Positions 63,164 through 64,000 of a stretch of DNA of 64,000 bases are shown here, piece by piece (within the stretch, counting starts at the first letter, position 1; the number at the start of each line of letters is the position of its first letter). This DNA is from Trichormus variabilis 0441 (lineage in GTDB: Bacteria > Cyanobacteriota > Cyanobacteriia > Cyanobacteriales > Nostocaceae), in contig NZ_CP047242.1 in NCBI RefSeq assembly GCF_009856605.1, positions 2,920,001 to 2,984,000 of the forward strand, in the 5' to 3' direction. Below the pieces are notes generated by a model. It was not told where the DNA came from and did not search any database. It worked only from the letters and a program-made list of their open reading frames with translations. A program made the translations under genes and the position numbers.

Positions 63164-64000
63164 TTAAAATTTAGCTGTCTTCTCTATCAAACTACTCAAA
63201 TTAATTTTTATATTGAATTTTTGTAGTTTTTGCTCTATTCTTCTGATTGCTAACATATATCTATGTAACACTGATGTGCGAGACATATTAAGCCTGACAA
63301 CCTCTTGGGATAACCACTTATATTTATCAGAAGTAATATTGAATTTTTTCAATTTTTTAATCTGTGTATTCCAGTCGTTATAAAAAAACAAATTGAAATA
63401 ATGAATGGATGTAATGTCATCCCAATCCTGCAACCGTAGTTCTGGTGATAAGCGATTGTGTAAAGGTAGAGGATAACTGTAGTTGAGAGAGAAATGTTCT
63501 ATGTTATCTACTAAGGCACATAGTGTCACCGACAAGACAGACTGTTCAACAAAGTAAATACCTTGAGGAGGAGTTATATCCAGGTGCATTACTTTGGTAA
63601 AATTTTCTTTCCAAGCTGTAAATATACCTGCACTTCTTCTCACAGCGACTAAACCAGAATTCCAATAGGCTCTAATTCTTTTATTGCCAATGGGAGTGTT
63701 AACAAATATCTCACGCTTGACTCCCAACACTTGGTATAATCTTTGCCAGTACCATTCTTGAGGGTCTTGTGAACCTGTCGAGCCGATTCCTTGCCCATAC
63801 TCAGGACGTACCCGCACGTTACAATTTTCTGGCAGTAAAAATTCTGTTGGTTCAGCAAACAAGCATTTATCGCTATCTAGAAAAACTAATATTTCTGCAT
63901 CAATATTCTGTTCTGCATAGGCACAAACTAAGGGTTTATTTGCTAAATAGTATTCATGAAATTCTTGGTTAATCGGAATTTGTTGGTGAATGACTTGTAA
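63164..64000 (-). CDS. GT-A type sugar transferase-like protein (5' end outside window)
   Basis: The frame is open to 64000, so the start is beyond the right edge; 278 residues are visible. A DxD-like site occurs in ILVFLDSDKCLF near the beginning. Later segments are YWNSGLVAVRRSAG, where SGLVA fits hexosyltransferase acceptor loops, and YSYPLPLHNRL. No clear family. A TTG start at 63862 would be spurious, because the coding frame continues in front of it. Probably another transferase of the polysaccharide block. Confidence 0.7.
   Translation of the reverse strand, partial: LQVIHQQIPINQEFHEYYLANKPLVCAYAEQNIDAEILVFLDSDKCLFAEPTEFLLPENCNVRVRPEYGQGIGSTGSQDPQEWYWQRLYQVLGVKREIFVNTPIGNKRIRAYWNSGLVAVRRSAGIFTAWKENFTKVMHLDITPPQGIYFVEQSVLSVTLCALVDNIEHFSLNYSYPLPLHNRLSPELRLQDWDDITSIHYFNLFFYNDWNTQIKKLKKFNITSDKYKWLSQEVVRLNMSRTSVLHRYMLAIRRIEQKLQKFNIKINLSSLIEKTAKF

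Overview
The window comes from a filamentous, probably heterocyst-forming cyanobacterium of the Nostoc/Anabaena type. The evidence is the many HIP1 octamers (GCGATCGC), the heptamer STRR arrays, several families of small inverted-repeat elements, a flavodiiron operon, a pair of bacterial dynamins, and proteins that look like Nostocales families throughout. No species is assigned. No rRNA, tRNA or CRISPR array was recognised.

Region 1 (1-18695) is accessory. It starts inside a class 1 DISARM defence locus: drmMI (5' end cut by the window), drmA, drmB and drmC on the plus strand. An IS200-like Y1 transposase gene, bracketed by two folded cloverleaf-like repeats, sits between drmMI and drmA. Next come an XRE regulator with an operator cluster, a small hypothetical gene, and a GTPase plus WD40 two-gene module. 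The region closes with tniQ, tnsC and tnsB on the minus strand. Their sizes, motifs and sequences match the type V-K CRISPR-associated transposon (CAST) clade. Beyond tnsB lies a transposon end with five TnsB-site-like repeats and a terminal TGTA at 18695. No opposite end and no Cas12k were found, so DISARM and the GTPase/WD40 pair may be cargo of a CAST-like element that runs off the left edge.

Region 2 (18696-38936) mixes core and accessory genes. It holds a hybrid histidine kinase, an adenosine-deaminase-like hydrolase, a DUF5331 protein, a [2Fe-2S] thioredoxin-like ferredoxin and cysteine synthase. A repeat-rich stretch leads to an operon of a small membrane protein and two dynamin-like GTPases, the second with a J domain. 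Then come a VIT/VWA protein, a small conflict-type patch (HEPN-like protein, PIN/UPF0175 toxin-antitoxin pair, truncated NB-ARC protein), a Uma2 nuclease-like protein and a 1-Cys peroxiredoxin.

Region 3 (39294-64000) carries a three-gene operon of a solute-binding/VWA lipoprotein, a membrane coiled-coil protein and a second solute-binding protein. Exopolysaccharide genes follow in two blocks (43002-49322 and 58312-64000). Between the blocks are an FAD-linked oxidase, a flavodiiron operon read as flv4, a PsiE-like gene and flv2, a PLP enzyme and a Tat-exported GH10 glycosidase. An 827-bp IS5-family element sits exactly at the stop codon of one glycosyltransferase.

Repeats are the second theme. 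MITE-like elements and STRR arrays abut, and often supply, the stop codons of many genes. One 15-copy heptamer array directly touches a start codon inside the flavodiiron operon.
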